DNA from: an uncultured Clostridia bacterium
Lineage (GTDB): Bacteria; Bacillota; Clostridia; TANB77; CAG-508
Direction of reading: 5' to 3'
DNA length: 43,283 bases
Assembly: GCA_934167165.1 (NCBI GenBank)
Contig: CAKPKG010000009.1
Coordinates: 1-43,283, forward strand
How positions within the stretch are numbered: the first letter of the stretch is position 1; every line of letters begins with the position of its first letter. The translations under genes and the position numbers were made by a program. Below the pieces are notes generated by a model. It saw nothing but the letters and a program-made list of their open reading frames with translations, was not told the DNA's origin and made no database searches. This document shows positions 1 to 8,069 of this stretch, one piece after another.

Positions 1-588
1 GTCTAGACCTTTTATTCTTTTTTCTTTTGATAATACTGCTTCTGGCTCTACTAAAACATCTCCATATATATTATTGAATTTTCTTACTATTTCTCTGCAT
101 TGTTCAATTAATGGTAATTGATCTTCTCCTACTGGTACAACTGTCCCTTCTAATGCTGTTATATCTGCTGCTTGGCTTACTGGATATCCTAAAAATCCAT
201 ATGTTACACTTTCTCCAAATACATCTCTTTTTTGAGCAAGTTCTGTTTTTACTGTTGGGTTTCTTTGAAGTCTTGCTATTGTAACAAGATTAGAATAATA
301 TACTGTAAGTTCTGCAACTTCTGGTATCATTGATTGGATGTATATTGTAGTTTTGCTTGGATCTATTCCTATTGATAAATAATCCATTGCTACTTCTCTT
401 ACGTTTTTTCTAACTTTTTCTGGATTGCTAAAATTATCTGTTAATGCTTGAACGTCAGCAATTAATATATATTGATCATAGTTTCCACTTTCTTGTAATT
501 CTACTCTTGTTTTTAAAGAGCCAAAATAGTGACCTATGTGTAATTTTCCTGTTGGCCTGTCTCCCGTAAGAACTATTTTTTTCTCCAT
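1..588 (-). CDS. trpS: Tryptophanyl-tRNA synthetase, N-terminal 196 residues (cut by window edge)
   Basis: Charges tRNA-Trp with tryptophan in the cytoplasm. The visible protein starts MEKKIVLTGDRPTGKLHIGH: the GDRPTG segment followed by the class I signature HIGH at residues 17-20 is typical of bacterial TrpRS. Further on are DVQALTDN and the GEDQ motif of the Rossmann fold. The family is about 330 residues, so roughly 40 percent, including the KMSKS loop, lies beyond base 1. The ATG at 588 is preceded by GAGGTG at good spacing. The gene has its own sigma-A-like promoter at 621-649. The one CGG trinucleotide on its coding strand, near 565, is out of frame (ACG GGA). Confidence 0.95.
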   Translation of the reverse strand, partial: MEKKIVLTGDRPTGKLHIGHYFGSLKTRVELQESGNYDQYILIADVQALTDNFSNPEKVRKNVREVAMDYLSIGIDPSKTTIYIQSMIPEVAELTVYYSNLVTIARLQRNPTVKTELAQKRDVFGESVTYGFLGYPVSQAADITALEGTVVPVGEDQLPLIEQCREIVRKFNNIYGDVLVEPEAVLSKEKRIKGLD

Positions 589-620
589 AATTTACACCTC
601 TTATATTTTTATATTTATAT

Positions 621-649
621 ATTATATACTATTTTTTTTATTATTACAA
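621..649 (-). promoter_or_regulatory. Sigma-A-like promoter for trpS
   Basis: On the minus strand, TTGTAA (649-644), a 17-base spacer, then TATAAT (626-621), about 32 bases before the trpS start. The -10 is perfect and the spacing ideal. No T-box signature is visible between promoter and gene. Confidence 0.6.
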
Positions 650-665
650 TATCAATAGGAATGGA

Positions 666-715
666 AAATATATTGCAAATGCTTTAGGGACGACCAATGT
701 CGTCCCCTACAAATT
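666..715. repeat. Palindromic intergenic repeat fragment (GTAGGGGACGAC type)
   Basis: Arms GGGACGAC (687-694) and GTCGTCCC (699-706) close on a CAAT loop, flanked by CCTACAAATTCTAAT, a version of the ends seen in the other intergenic repeats of this window. It sits just after the stop of the gene ending at 723 and could act as a transcription terminator. Confidence 0.5.
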
Positions 716-722
716 CTAATAT

Positions 723-2549
723 TTATATATTTACATACCTTTCTCTTGCTAATGCATTGTAGTATTTTTTATTCCACTCATCAGTGATAATAGGCTTATA
801 TTTTGCTCTATTTACTAAACAATAGTAACAGCTTAATTCTGAAGTACCATCAGCAGCATGTTTATAATAAGCTTTTCTATTACCTTCTGAGTTCTTATAT
901 ATTTTTTGTACATAATCTATACTTCTGTATCCTATATAATCTCCTGTTGGAATTGTTTGGTCGCATGCTTTTATATGGTAATAGTCATCTCCAGTTGCAC
1001 TAAAGTATATTTCATCTGGATCTACATATTCCTTGTTTTTTGTGCTTGTTGCTATTGCATAACTGTTATAATATTTTAATCCTAATGGAATACCTTGCAT
1101 ATATGCTATTATAGAAATATTTTCTAATGCTTGTTCCCATTCGTTGTATGATATTATTGGAAGTCTGTATTCATAATCAACATTATTCTGTTGTGCTTGC
1201 TCTGTTGCTTGTGCTAAATTTGCTTCCACTGTATTTATAATTACATCTTTTTTATGTTTAGCAAAAATTGATTCTGAATATGCCTCTTTATTTTCTGGAT
1301 CCGGATTATTGCTATTACTTATCTTAAATATTTTGTCAGTTGTTGCGACATGGTTGTATTTGTCATAATTAGTTATTGAAGATAAATCTTTTACGTCATC
1401 ATTATCCAATACTTTCATATTTCCCGCTGTAATTAAACCTAAATTTTCATCCTTACTAATCCATTGTGTAAATACATATGATTCTATGCAATAATTTATA
1501 GCACTGTAATCTTTTATTAAATCAATTGAATAGCCTGTTACTTCAGTGAAACTGTTCGTACTTGAATCATATTTATATATTTTTCCTGGAGTACTCGTTC
1601 CTCCTATTGTTGTTGTTGGATTTAATACTTGCCACAATGTTATACTTGTAACTCCTGTTGCATTTACTTGTGGTACTGATATTTTTCTAAATCTATTAAA
1701 TTGTTTAAATTCGCTTGTTCCTACTGCTTTTTGTTCTGGCAAAAATACTTTGGTATGATTTTTACTTACTTCAAAAAATTTATTTCCATCCCAATATAAT
1801 TTATTATTGTTTTGGTCATATATATATGGATATGATGATACGCTTCCTCCTACATATACACGTTCCGTTAAATTTTCTGGTCCTATATCTGAACCTTTAT
1901 ATTTTATTCCTGTTATATTACCATTTGTTATTCCTGTTATCTCATTTGGATTTACAAGATATCCCTCTTTGCTTATAGAATTACTCCCTATTGTTCCATA
2001 TATTTTTATATAGTTATCTAATGTATAGTTTACTGTTATATCTATATTTCCCTTTACATATCTTGCTGAATATGGTGTATATGGCTTTAGTACATATTCG
2101 TATGTTGCTGTTTCAGTCACTGGTTGTCCTGTTGTATCGTCAAATAAAGGTTTTCCGTCTGAATCAATCTGTTGTTTATTTACTAGTGAAGCTGAATATA
2201 TATAATATCCATCATACATAGTGTATGCTATTGCTGGCAAATATGCTTGCATTCTTTCTTTTGAAGCTCCTGACATTCCCATGCTATTTGCTAAACTTGT
2301 TGTAAATGTATTTATTGCTGCTTGTACATCTCTTCTTCTTGAATCTGCAAGTTTAGAAGTTTCGCTATTCCATTCTACTGTATTTATCTCTAATGCTTGT
2401 ATAGAATCTTTTACAGCTGTTTGTAATCTAGTATTGTAGTTATTTTGCGCTGTTATTGTTTTTATTTCTAATCCTATATAGTATGATATTACTAATATTA
2501 TAGGAATAATTATTACAATAAATATTACTGACATGTTTTGTAATTTCAT
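723..2549 (-). CDS. Large membrane-anchored extracellular protein, last gene of the Tad-like operon
   Basis: I do not recognise a named family. The 608-residue protein has one strong N-terminal hydrophobic helix (about residues 7-26) and a long polar, tyrosine-rich remainder with no sorting motif, so it is probably anchored by its N-terminus with the body outside. After the helix comes a helical stretch with SRRRDVQAAINTFTTSL, then beta-rich sequence, and near the C-terminus cysteines in SCYYC. A hydrophobic N-terminus followed by a helical spine and a large body fits a TadG-like minor pilin or tip protein. It follows the small pilin-like genes, separated by a hairpin (2645-2700). The start has AGAGGTG upstream. 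A tip or adhesin role is inference from context. Confidence 0.65.
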   Translation of the reverse strand: MKLQNMSVIFIVIIIPIILVISYYIGLEIKTITAQNNYNTRLQTAVKDSIQALEINTVEWNSETSKLADSRRRDVQAAINTFTTSLANSMGMSGASKERMQAYLPAIAYTMYDGYYIYSASLVNKQQIDSDGKPLFDDTTGQPVTETATYEYVLKPYTPYSARYVKGNIDITVNYTLDNYIKIYGTIGSNSISKEGYLVNPNEITGITNGNITGIKYKGSDIGPENLTERVYVGGSVSSYPYIYDQNNNKLYWDGNKFFEVSKNHTKVFLPEQKAVGTSEFKQFNRFRKISVPQVNATGVTSITLWQVLNPTTTIGGTSTPGKIYKYDSSTNSFTEVTGYSIDLIKDYSAINYCIESYVFTQWISKDENLGLITAGNMKVLDNDDVKDLSSITNYDKYNHVATTDKIFKISNSNNPDPENKEAYSESIFAKHKKDVIINTVEANLAQATEQAQQNNVDYEYRLPIISYNEWEQALENISIIAYMQGIPLGLKYYNSYAIATSTKNKEYVDPDEIYFSATGDDYYHIKACDQTIPTGDYIGYRSIDYVQKIYKNSEGNRKAYYKHAADGTSELSCYYCLVNRAKYKPIITDEWNKKYYNALARERYVNI

Positions 2550-2576
2550 GGTTTCACCTCTATTATATTTAGTAAT

Positions 2577-2618
2577 TTCTGTGAAGTGTGTATCGCCAAT
2601 GGCGACTTTCTCTACAAT
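2577..2618. repeat. Fragment of the intergenic repeat family
   Basis: Contains GTGAAGTGTG, a short palindrome ATCGCCAATGGCGA, and CTACAATTTTGTAATT. These are pieces of the family described at 13552-13682 and 666-715, inside the leader of the 723-2549 gene. Confidence 0.4.
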
Positions 2619-2644
2619 TTTGTAATTAAAAGGTACATATTTTT

Positions 2645-2700
2645 AATGTCTCACATAAAAGGATAACATATATCTTATTGTTCCCCTTATGTGAGACATT
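2645..2700 (-). other. Long perfect inverted repeat between pilin-like gene and large surface-protein gene
   Basis: Fourteen-base perfect arms (2645-2658 and 2687-2700, AATGTCTCACATAA on the minus strand) enclose a 28-base loop, 22 bases after the stop of the 2722-3261 gene. There is no clean U-tract, so it may be a leaky terminator, a processing or stability hairpin that separates pilin and tip expression, or a mobile-element remnant. Confidence 0.5.
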
Positions 2701-2721
2701 ACAAATATGCATCTTTATGCA

Positions 2722-3261
2722 TTATTTTCCATTGTTTTGTACCATTGCAGAAGCACTTGCTCCTATTTGGTATGTATCTTTTCCAACTACTTTATATGCG
2801 AAGTTTCTTAATAATTGTGCTAATGTTGTGTTTGTATTATTTATCCTTACAATAATATTATCACCTTTTTTTAATTTGTATTTTCCATCAGAAGAATTAT
2901 CAATATTTTCTAATATCGCTTGTGTAAATTCGGAATATCTAATATTTTCACCTATTAAATCACCTGATGTAACAGATGCTTTTTTACCTGGATTTTCGTC
3001 TAAAATTTGTACTTCTATTTCAAATTCATATGAATTTCCATCTTTAGATAAGCTTTGTAAAAATGTGTCAAGATCATCTTGTGTAATTGTTCCTTTTGTT
3101 GCAATTTTATTTACAAATTCTTGTGTTTCTTCTTGTGCTGCAAGTTGTGCAACATCTTCTTGGTTGTTTGCAACTGCCATTAAAGGTACAAAAAGCATTA
3201 AAAAAACTGCTATAATTATTCCAATTATTGTTATTAGTACGTCTCCATTTTCTCCTCTCAT
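2722..3261 (-). CDS. Small single-helix pilin-like protein (MRGENGDVLIT type)
   Basis: The 179-residue product has a short charged start MRGENGD, one hydrophobic helix (about residues 8-30), then a hydrophilic domain with DDLDTFLQSL and a C-terminal ASASAMVQNNGK. The layout (short N-tail, helix, small soluble domain) matches pseudopilins, but no family is recognised and there is no prepilin-peptidase site of the usual G/xxxxE form beyond the RGEN segment. A perfect AGGAGG precedes the ATG. It lies between the MENA pilin-like genes and the large surface gene and is probably a minor pilin of the same machine. Confidence 0.65.
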   Translation of the reverse strand: MRGENGDVLITIIGIIIAVFLMLFVPLMAVANNQEDVAQLAAQEETQEFVNKIATKGTITQDDLDTFLQSLSKDGNSYEFEIEVQILDENPGKKASVTSGDLIGENIRYSEFTQAILENIDNSSDGKYKLKKGDNIIVRINNTNTTLAQLLRNFAYKVVGKDTYQIGASASAMVQNNGK

Positions 3262-3299
3262 AATAAGAAACCTCCTGTTTAATATTTTACATCCTTTTA

Positions 3300-3782
3300 T
3301 TATATAATAGTATATGTTATATATATACTAGTTTGTCCTGCTTCTTCTGTAATAACAGTACCATCTTCCCCTACTGCATATTTTCCATTTTTAGTAACTT
3401 CTTGAAAAGTCTCTAAATATTTAACATCTTTGCCTAAAGTATCTTTAATATATTCTTCTACTCTTTGTTTTCTTCTTTCTTGTGAATTTAATCCATCTGT
3501 TGCTGTATTGAAAGTGTCTGTTCCTGAAGAATTAACAATATTAACAACTATAGACTCTTTATAATATCTATATAATGAAGATATTACAACATCTGCTGTT
3601 ACTATTCTTCCTTTTGGTTGTACCACACCTGTATATCTATAATAATTGGTTGGGTCACTTGCAAATAGCATTTTATTTGAAGTTTGTGCAGCCTGTGAAA
3701 ATGCCATAAATGCTATTGAAAGTGATAATACAAATATAAATACAGCAAAAGCTATTTTTAAAGCATCTACAGCATTCTCCAT
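3300..3782 (-). CDS. Pilin-like protein, MENAVDAL variant
   Basis: The 160-residue product begins MENAVDALKIAFAVFIFVLS, the same opening as the MENASKAL proteins next to it, with one hydrophobic helix at about residues 8-30. The soluble part carries YYRYTGVVQPKGRIVTADVV and the end is strand-rich (GQTSIYITYTII). It has AGGAGG before the ATG and an 11-base gap from the upstream gene. It is probably a structural or minor pilin of the Tad-like machine. The family is unrecognised. Confidence 0.65.
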   Translation of the reverse strand: MENAVDALKIAFAVFIFVLSLSIAFMAFSQAAQTSNKMLFASDPTNYYRYTGVVQPKGRIVTADVVISSLYRYYKESIVVNIVNSSGTDTFNTATDGLNSQERRKQRVEEYIKDTLGKDVKYLETFQEVTKNGKYAVGEDGTVITEEAGQTSIYITYTII

Positions 3783-3792
3783 TACAAACCTC

Positions 3793-4188
3793 CTAAGGAT
3801 TCTTTGTTATTTTAATTTTTGTAATACAACCGCTAGTCATCTCTGAGATTTCTGCTTTGTAAGTTACTTTAACACTAACATCAACTTGAGCATATAATGC
3901 TTTTGGATCAGTGCCAGCTCCCTCTATGTTAACTTCAGGGTTTTCAGAGTTTCCATTATTAGCCATAATTGCACTTAATAGATTTCTTATATTACTTCCA
4001 GAAATTTTTTCTCCTAAATATGGCTCAAATTGTGCATTATGTATTTGTTTTTCCGTTGAGGTCATTGAACTAATTCCTTTGTTCACAGTAGACTTTGCTC
4101 CATTATAAACTAACATTCCTACTGCTATCAATAGTATTACAATTAATATTGATCCTGCAATTAAAAGTGCTTTTGATGCGTTTTCCAT
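3793..4188 (-). CDS. Pilin-like protein, MENASKAL family
   Basis: The 131-residue product starts MENASKALLIAGSILIVILL: five polar residues and then a single hydrophobic helix. The soluble part holds a motif shared with its neighbours, (Y/I)(G/S)x(D/E/N)(V/I) plus a leucine-rich helix plus N, here ISGSNIRNLLSAIMANNG. The C-terminus GCITKIKI parallels the GxIxxIxFE ends of two paralogs. AGGAGG lies eight bases before the ATG. No leader peptide precedes the helix, so it could be inserted and assembled without a prepilin peptidase. Function is inferred from operon context. Confidence 0.65.
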   Translation of the reverse strand: MENASKALLIAGSILIVILLIAVGMLVYNGAKSTVNKGISSMTSTEKQIHNAQFEPYLGEKISGSNIRNLLSAIMANNGNSENPEVNIEGAGTDPKALYAQVDVSVKVTYKAEISEMTSGCITKIKITKNP

Positions 4189-4263
4189 AAAATTTTCCTC
4201 CTTTGATTTTTTTGTATTTATCTTTTGAATTTTAGGTATAACCTAAAAATATTAAAAACTGTT

Positions 4264-4698
4264 CTATTTTTCTATTTGCTCGAATGTAATTTTACTTATT
4301 TTTCCTGTTTTTTTATGATATTCTATATTTGTGCATTTAAATAGTATTATATTAAAATTTTTTATAAAGTTTTCCATTTTGTTGTTATAGATTGTTTCCA
4401 TTTGATATGTTTTTTCTATTGTTATCATTTTTAATTCTATTTTTATGCTGTTTGTATCATTTTCTATGTAATAGCCATTTTCATCTTTTGGTATTTCATT
4501 TTTCTGGTTTTGCTCTATTACTTTGTTTATTAGTGTTGCAACTTCTGTGCCATATATTTGCTTGTTTAAATAATATTCATATTCTTTATTGTATGAGATT
4601 AGTTTGTTTTGCTCTTCTCGTTTTTGTATTATATAAGCTAGTATTGTAAATATTATAATTAGCATTACTGCTGTAATTAATAAAAATGTTTTTTTCAA
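4264..4698 (-). CDS. Pilin-like protein, diverged MENASKAL paralog
   Basis: Start set at the TTG at 4698, giving MKKTFLLITAVML, because GGGAGG lies at correct spacing there; an in-frame ATG at 4743 has no ribosome site. The 144-residue product has one N-terminal helix, then YGTEVATLINKVIEQNQKN, which closely matches YGTDVISVVNKAIDNNKKE in the 5287-5928 protein. It ends FKCTNIEY...GKISKITFE, again matching that paralog (FRCTGINY...GRVNQIEFE). It has lost the MENASKAL opening but is clearly the same family. Confidence 0.6.
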   Translation of the reverse strand: MKKTFLLITAVMLIIIFTILAYIIQKREEQNKLISYNKEYEYYLNKQIYGTEVATLINKVIEQNQKNEIPKDENGYYIENDTNSIKIELKMITIEKTYQMETIYNNKMENFIKNFNIILFKCTNIEYHKKTGKISKITFEQIEK

Positions 4699-4797
4699 AT
4701 GGCTTTCCTCCCTAATTATAATAGTTTTTGTAATATTATGCAAGATTTTTTTAAATTTTTATCTAGTGTCAATTACTCAACATTTTTTTAGTTTATT

Positions 4798-5262
4798 CTA
4801 ATTTGTTTTTATACCGTCATCTTCTAAATGATATGTAGAAGAAGTATATATATTAATAGAATCTATCTTCCCATCATCTGTATTTATCTGGGTTGTTATT
4901 TTATAGTAAATTAAATAATTTTTCCCTGCTATTGTTACAATTGAGTGATCTTTTAATATTTCTTGTGAATTTCCCCAGCTTGATAAGGAAGTCATTCTAG
5001 TAGTCTCTTTATATTTAGATGTTTTTAATAAATTTTGCAATGTTACTATACCTTGTGCAGTTACATAGTTTTCTCCACTGATAATCGTAAAATTTTTTGT
5101 TATTTCTGTATTATATTTTTCTACTTCTTGTGCTGAAATTCTTTTGTAATATGCATCTGAAGGTTGTTTAGCTTTGTCTATTAGATATACTGCTGATGCT
5201 ATTATAAGTAATGCTATTAAAATTGATCCTGCCATAAGTAAGGCTTTTGATGCATTTTCCAA
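4798..5262 (-). CDS. Pilin-like protein, MENASKAL family
   Basis: The 154-residue product starts (TTG start at 5262, GGGAG upstream) with MENASKALLMAGSILIALLI, then a soluble domain including TAQGIVTLQNLLKTSK at the place of the shared central motif, and a C-terminal GKIDSINIY. It has one membrane helix and no cysteine pair. It belongs to the paralogous set that follows the TadB-TadC-like gene. Likely a structural subunit of a thin pilus or pseudopilus, by context only. Confidence 0.65.
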   Translation of the reverse strand: MENASKALLMAGSILIALLIIASAVYLIDKAKQPSDAYYKRISAQEVEKYNTEITKNFTIISGENYVTAQGIVTLQNLLKTSKYKETTRMTSLSSWGNSQEILKDHSIVTIAGKNYLIYYKITTQINTDDGKIDSINIYTSSTYHLEDDGIKTN

Positions 5263-5286
5263 TAATCTATTCTCCCTTCAAATTTA

Positions 5287-5928
5287 TTACTTAATTTCAA
5301 ATTCTATTTGATTTACTCTTCCTTCAACATAATTAATTCCTGTACATCTAAATACTTTTGTTTTGAACTTTTTAACAGCAGGTGTTACATAATATATAGC
5401 CTCTGGTGTTACGTATTGCTCCTTATATTTAGTATTTAAACTAAAATTATAAGTTATTGTGTTGTTTTCTATATAGTTGTCAGCATCCCATCTACCTAAA
5501 GATAGTGTTGAAGCAAAAGTTCTTTGATCATTTTTTATTGTTGTTCCATCAACTGTTATTGGTAAAGTAACATATTCATCTTCTCCAGTATTTTTGTCTT
5601 TTTTAATTACTTCTGTTTCAAATTGTTCTGATTTAAAATTTATAACTACATTAACATAGTACTTTTCTCCAGCAGTTGTTGTATTTTCTTTTTTATTATT
5701 ATCTATTGCTTTATTTACTACTGATATTACATCTGTTCCATATAATACTTTTTTGTTATATGCTTCCCATTGTTGGTTAAATTCTTGTAATTGCTTTGCT
5801 GCTAATTTTTCTTCTTCTGTCATTTTTGAAGAGTTTATATTTGAAAGGAGTAAAAACAGTAACGAAATTGTTAGCATTGCTAATAATATTCCACCTGCTA
5901 TTACTAATGCTTTTGATGCATTTTCCAT
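5287..5928 (-). CDS. Pilin-like protein, MENASKAL family, longest member
   Basis: The 213-residue product opens MENASKALVIAGGILLAMLT, with the single helix ending near residue 30. A short helical region (SKMTEEEKLAAKQLQEFNQQ) follows, then the central motif YGTDVISVVNKAIDNN, a beta-rich stretch and the C-terminal FRCTGINYVEGRVNQIEFE. It is the first pilin-like gene after the tadBC-like gene, 20 bases downstream with GAAAGGAG. Being first and longest it may be the major subunit, but nothing in the sequence proves this. Confidence 0.65.
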   Translation of the reverse strand: MENASKALVIAGGILLAMLTISLLFLLLSNINSSKMTEEEKLAAKQLQEFNQQWEAYNKKVLYGTDVISVVNKAIDNNKKENTTTAGEKYYVNVVINFKSEQFETEVIKKDKNTGEDEYVTLPITVDGTTIKNDQRTFASTLSLGRWDADNYIENNTITYNFSLNTKYKEQYVTPEAIYYVTPAVKKFKTKVFRCTGINYVEGRVNQIEFEIK

Positions 5929-5948
5929 ATTATTTCTCCTTTCTTAAT

Positions 5949-8024
5949 TTACATTTGCGCAGACATTGTAGAAAAGGCATCTGTCATACTCATTAATCCT
6001 ATTGCTACTAATGGTACTATTAGGTAAAATACAAATAGTCCAACCATAGGGGCAAAGCCTACTACTTTTCCTATTAATCCTTTTCTTGAAATTAGTTTTT
6101 CATTTGTTTCTTTTCTTTTTTCTTGGTAATATTCTCTTTCATTGTCTAATTCGTCAAATGCTTGTGCAATAGGAATTTTTTCTACTGCTGCTTGCAGACT
6201 TTCTACTATACGTATAAATTGTTGTGCTGAAACTTCTTCTTTTAACTCTTCCAATGCTTCCCAAGCACCTGCCTCGTAGTTGTTTACGCATTTTGTTATT
6301 GGCTCTTTAAATATGTTTGCATATCTTTCTAGCCATTCTAATATAATTTCAACACTTACTCTTTCTATTTTCATAAGCATTAGTATTATTGTTTGGAATT
6401 GCATTATTTCATTTTCTATTTCTAATTGTCTTAATATTTTTTGGAACATTAGCATTAATTTTGGTCCCATATAGCCAATTCCCGCAAATAAAAATGCTAA
6501 TAAAAATTCAAACCATTTTAAATATTCTGCATTAATTATTTGTAATTTATTATATATTTTGTCTACTTGTTTGCCTATTTCTGTATCATTGTAATCTTTA
6601 AAATATTCTAGTTTTCTTACTTCTTGTTCTATTTGTTCATTTGTAACGTTTCTCTTGCCTTTTAGTTTTACAAGTATTTTATTGTGTTCTTTTGTAATCT
6701 GCATTGCTTTTTTTGTATCTGACGCCGACATTGTTCCCATTATATTGTAATCTGATGTTGGTTCATTGTATACATAGTCTACTGCAACATTATGCAATTG
6801 CATAAATAGTAGCATTGAACAGAAAAATGTTGCTACACTTATTACAAGTCTATTTACATATACTGTTTCTAATTTTTGTTTTGTTGCAGAGTCTTTCATT
6901 AATTGAATCATTTTTCTGTATTCTCTTGTTTTTTCTTTTGGAATAAATAAATCTACAATTTTTTTTATTATTGGATTTTTGTATAATTTCATTTGCCAAA
7001 CATTGTTTGGATCTTTGTATTCGTCTTTTATTGCTCCACTATCTTTTAGCTTTCTTGTTAATATGTAACATATCATTGTTACTATTATTAATGCTATTTG
7101 TGCTATTAAACCTAGTTTTCCATCATAGAATTGTGATGTAAAACTAAAGTTTGACACTGCCCAGTTTCTTACTGGTTGTAAGAATAGAACTGGTAACATT
7201 GCTATTACAGATAAACTTTGGAATACATAGTCTAATTTATCTCTTTTTAGTATTTCTAGTTGCATTTCTTGTGTAATATTGTTTAAGTTTTTTAAGTATA
7301 GTGATGCTCCATCTATTGTTCTATCTCCAAATTCCCTTGTTAGGTACGAAATACCTGCAAACTCTTTTAAGTAACTATTTGGTGCAACATCATAATATTT
7401 TTCTAGTTCTGTTTCTGGGTCATCTGATATTAGTATTTCGTATATTTTTTCTCCTTGGCGAGAAACCTCTAATTCATCATTTTGTGAAACTTCATATATT
7501 GCTTCTTCTACCATGTTAAATTCATGGTATGCATGTCTTATTTCTGCAAAGAAATCTATTTGTTGTTTTAATAATTTTGTGTCTAATTTGTCTACCATTC
7601 CTGTCATTAGTGTTTCTATTAAAAACACCTCAAACATTAATAATATTACTCTTAATAATGTATTTCCTTTTGTGAAAAGGAATATTGCAAGTGTAAGTGG
7701 TATTATTATTAGTAAACCTTTTGAAATTACTTTTGCTGTTTGTCTTCTTGTTATGTATTCGTCTTCTATACTTATTATTTCTATCTTTCTTCTTAGCTTT
7801 TTAACATATCTTTTTAAAAATGGAATTTTTATATATGCTAAATATAGCTTTTGATAAATAACGTCTGCTGTAAATTTTCTTTCTTTTGTACCTTGACGTA
7901 ATTCTCTCATACGTTTTGCACTGCTTTTTCCCATCTTTTTTTGTAGCATTACGTATATTATAACTATAATAAGAAACAAGGCTGCGATTCCTGCCATAAA
8001 ATATAAAATTGTTTGATTTGACAT
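5949..8024 (-). CDS. TadB-TadC-like fused inner-membrane platform protein (two T2SSF-type domains)
   Basis: The platform protein of a Tad/type II secretion machine sits in the membrane and couples the ATPase to pilin assembly. The 691-residue chain has an N-terminal helix (about 7-27), a first F-domain-like unit (about 150-260: LLKQQIDFFAEIRHAYHEFNM), several membrane helices, then a second unit (about 535-640: EIMQFQTIILMLMKIERVSV, later QLEIENE and QAFDELDNEREYYQ) and a final membrane hairpin. In classic tad loci TadB and TadC are separate genes of about 300 residues, so this is a fusion. It starts 46 bases after the ATPase gene, with GAGGTGAG upstream. Confidence 0.8.
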   Translation of the reverse strand: MSNQTILYFMAGIAALFLIIVIIYVMLQKKMGKSSAKRMRELRQGTKERKFTADVIYQKLYLAYIKIPFLKRYVKKLRRKIEIISIEDEYITRRQTAKVISKGLLIIIPLTLAIFLFTKGNTLLRVILLMFEVFLIETLMTGMVDKLDTKLLKQQIDFFAEIRHAYHEFNMVEEAIYEVSQNDELEVSRQGEKIYEILISDDPETELEKYYDVAPNSYLKEFAGISYLTREFGDRTIDGASLYLKNLNNITQEMQLEILKRDKLDYVFQSLSVIAMLPVLFLQPVRNWAVSNFSFTSQFYDGKLGLIAQIALIIVTMICYILTRKLKDSGAIKDEYKDPNNVWQMKLYKNPIIKKIVDLFIPKEKTREYRKMIQLMKDSATKQKLETVYVNRLVISVATFFCSMLLFMQLHNVAVDYVYNEPTSDYNIMGTMSASDTKKAMQITKEHNKILVKLKGKRNVTNEQIEQEVRKLEYFKDYNDTEIGKQVDKIYNKLQIINAEYLKWFEFLLAFLFAGIGYMGPKLMLMFQKILRQLEIENEIMQFQTIILMLMKIERVSVEIILEWLERYANIFKEPITKCVNNYEAGAWEALEELKEEVSAQQFIRIVESLQAAVEKIPIAQAFDELDNEREYYQEKRKETNEKLISRKGLIGKVVGFAPMVGLFVFYLIVPLVAIGLMSMTDAFSTMSAQM

Positions 8025-8069
8025 GTTTTGTTTCTCACCTCATTTTTGGTTTTTGATTTTAAAATTTGC

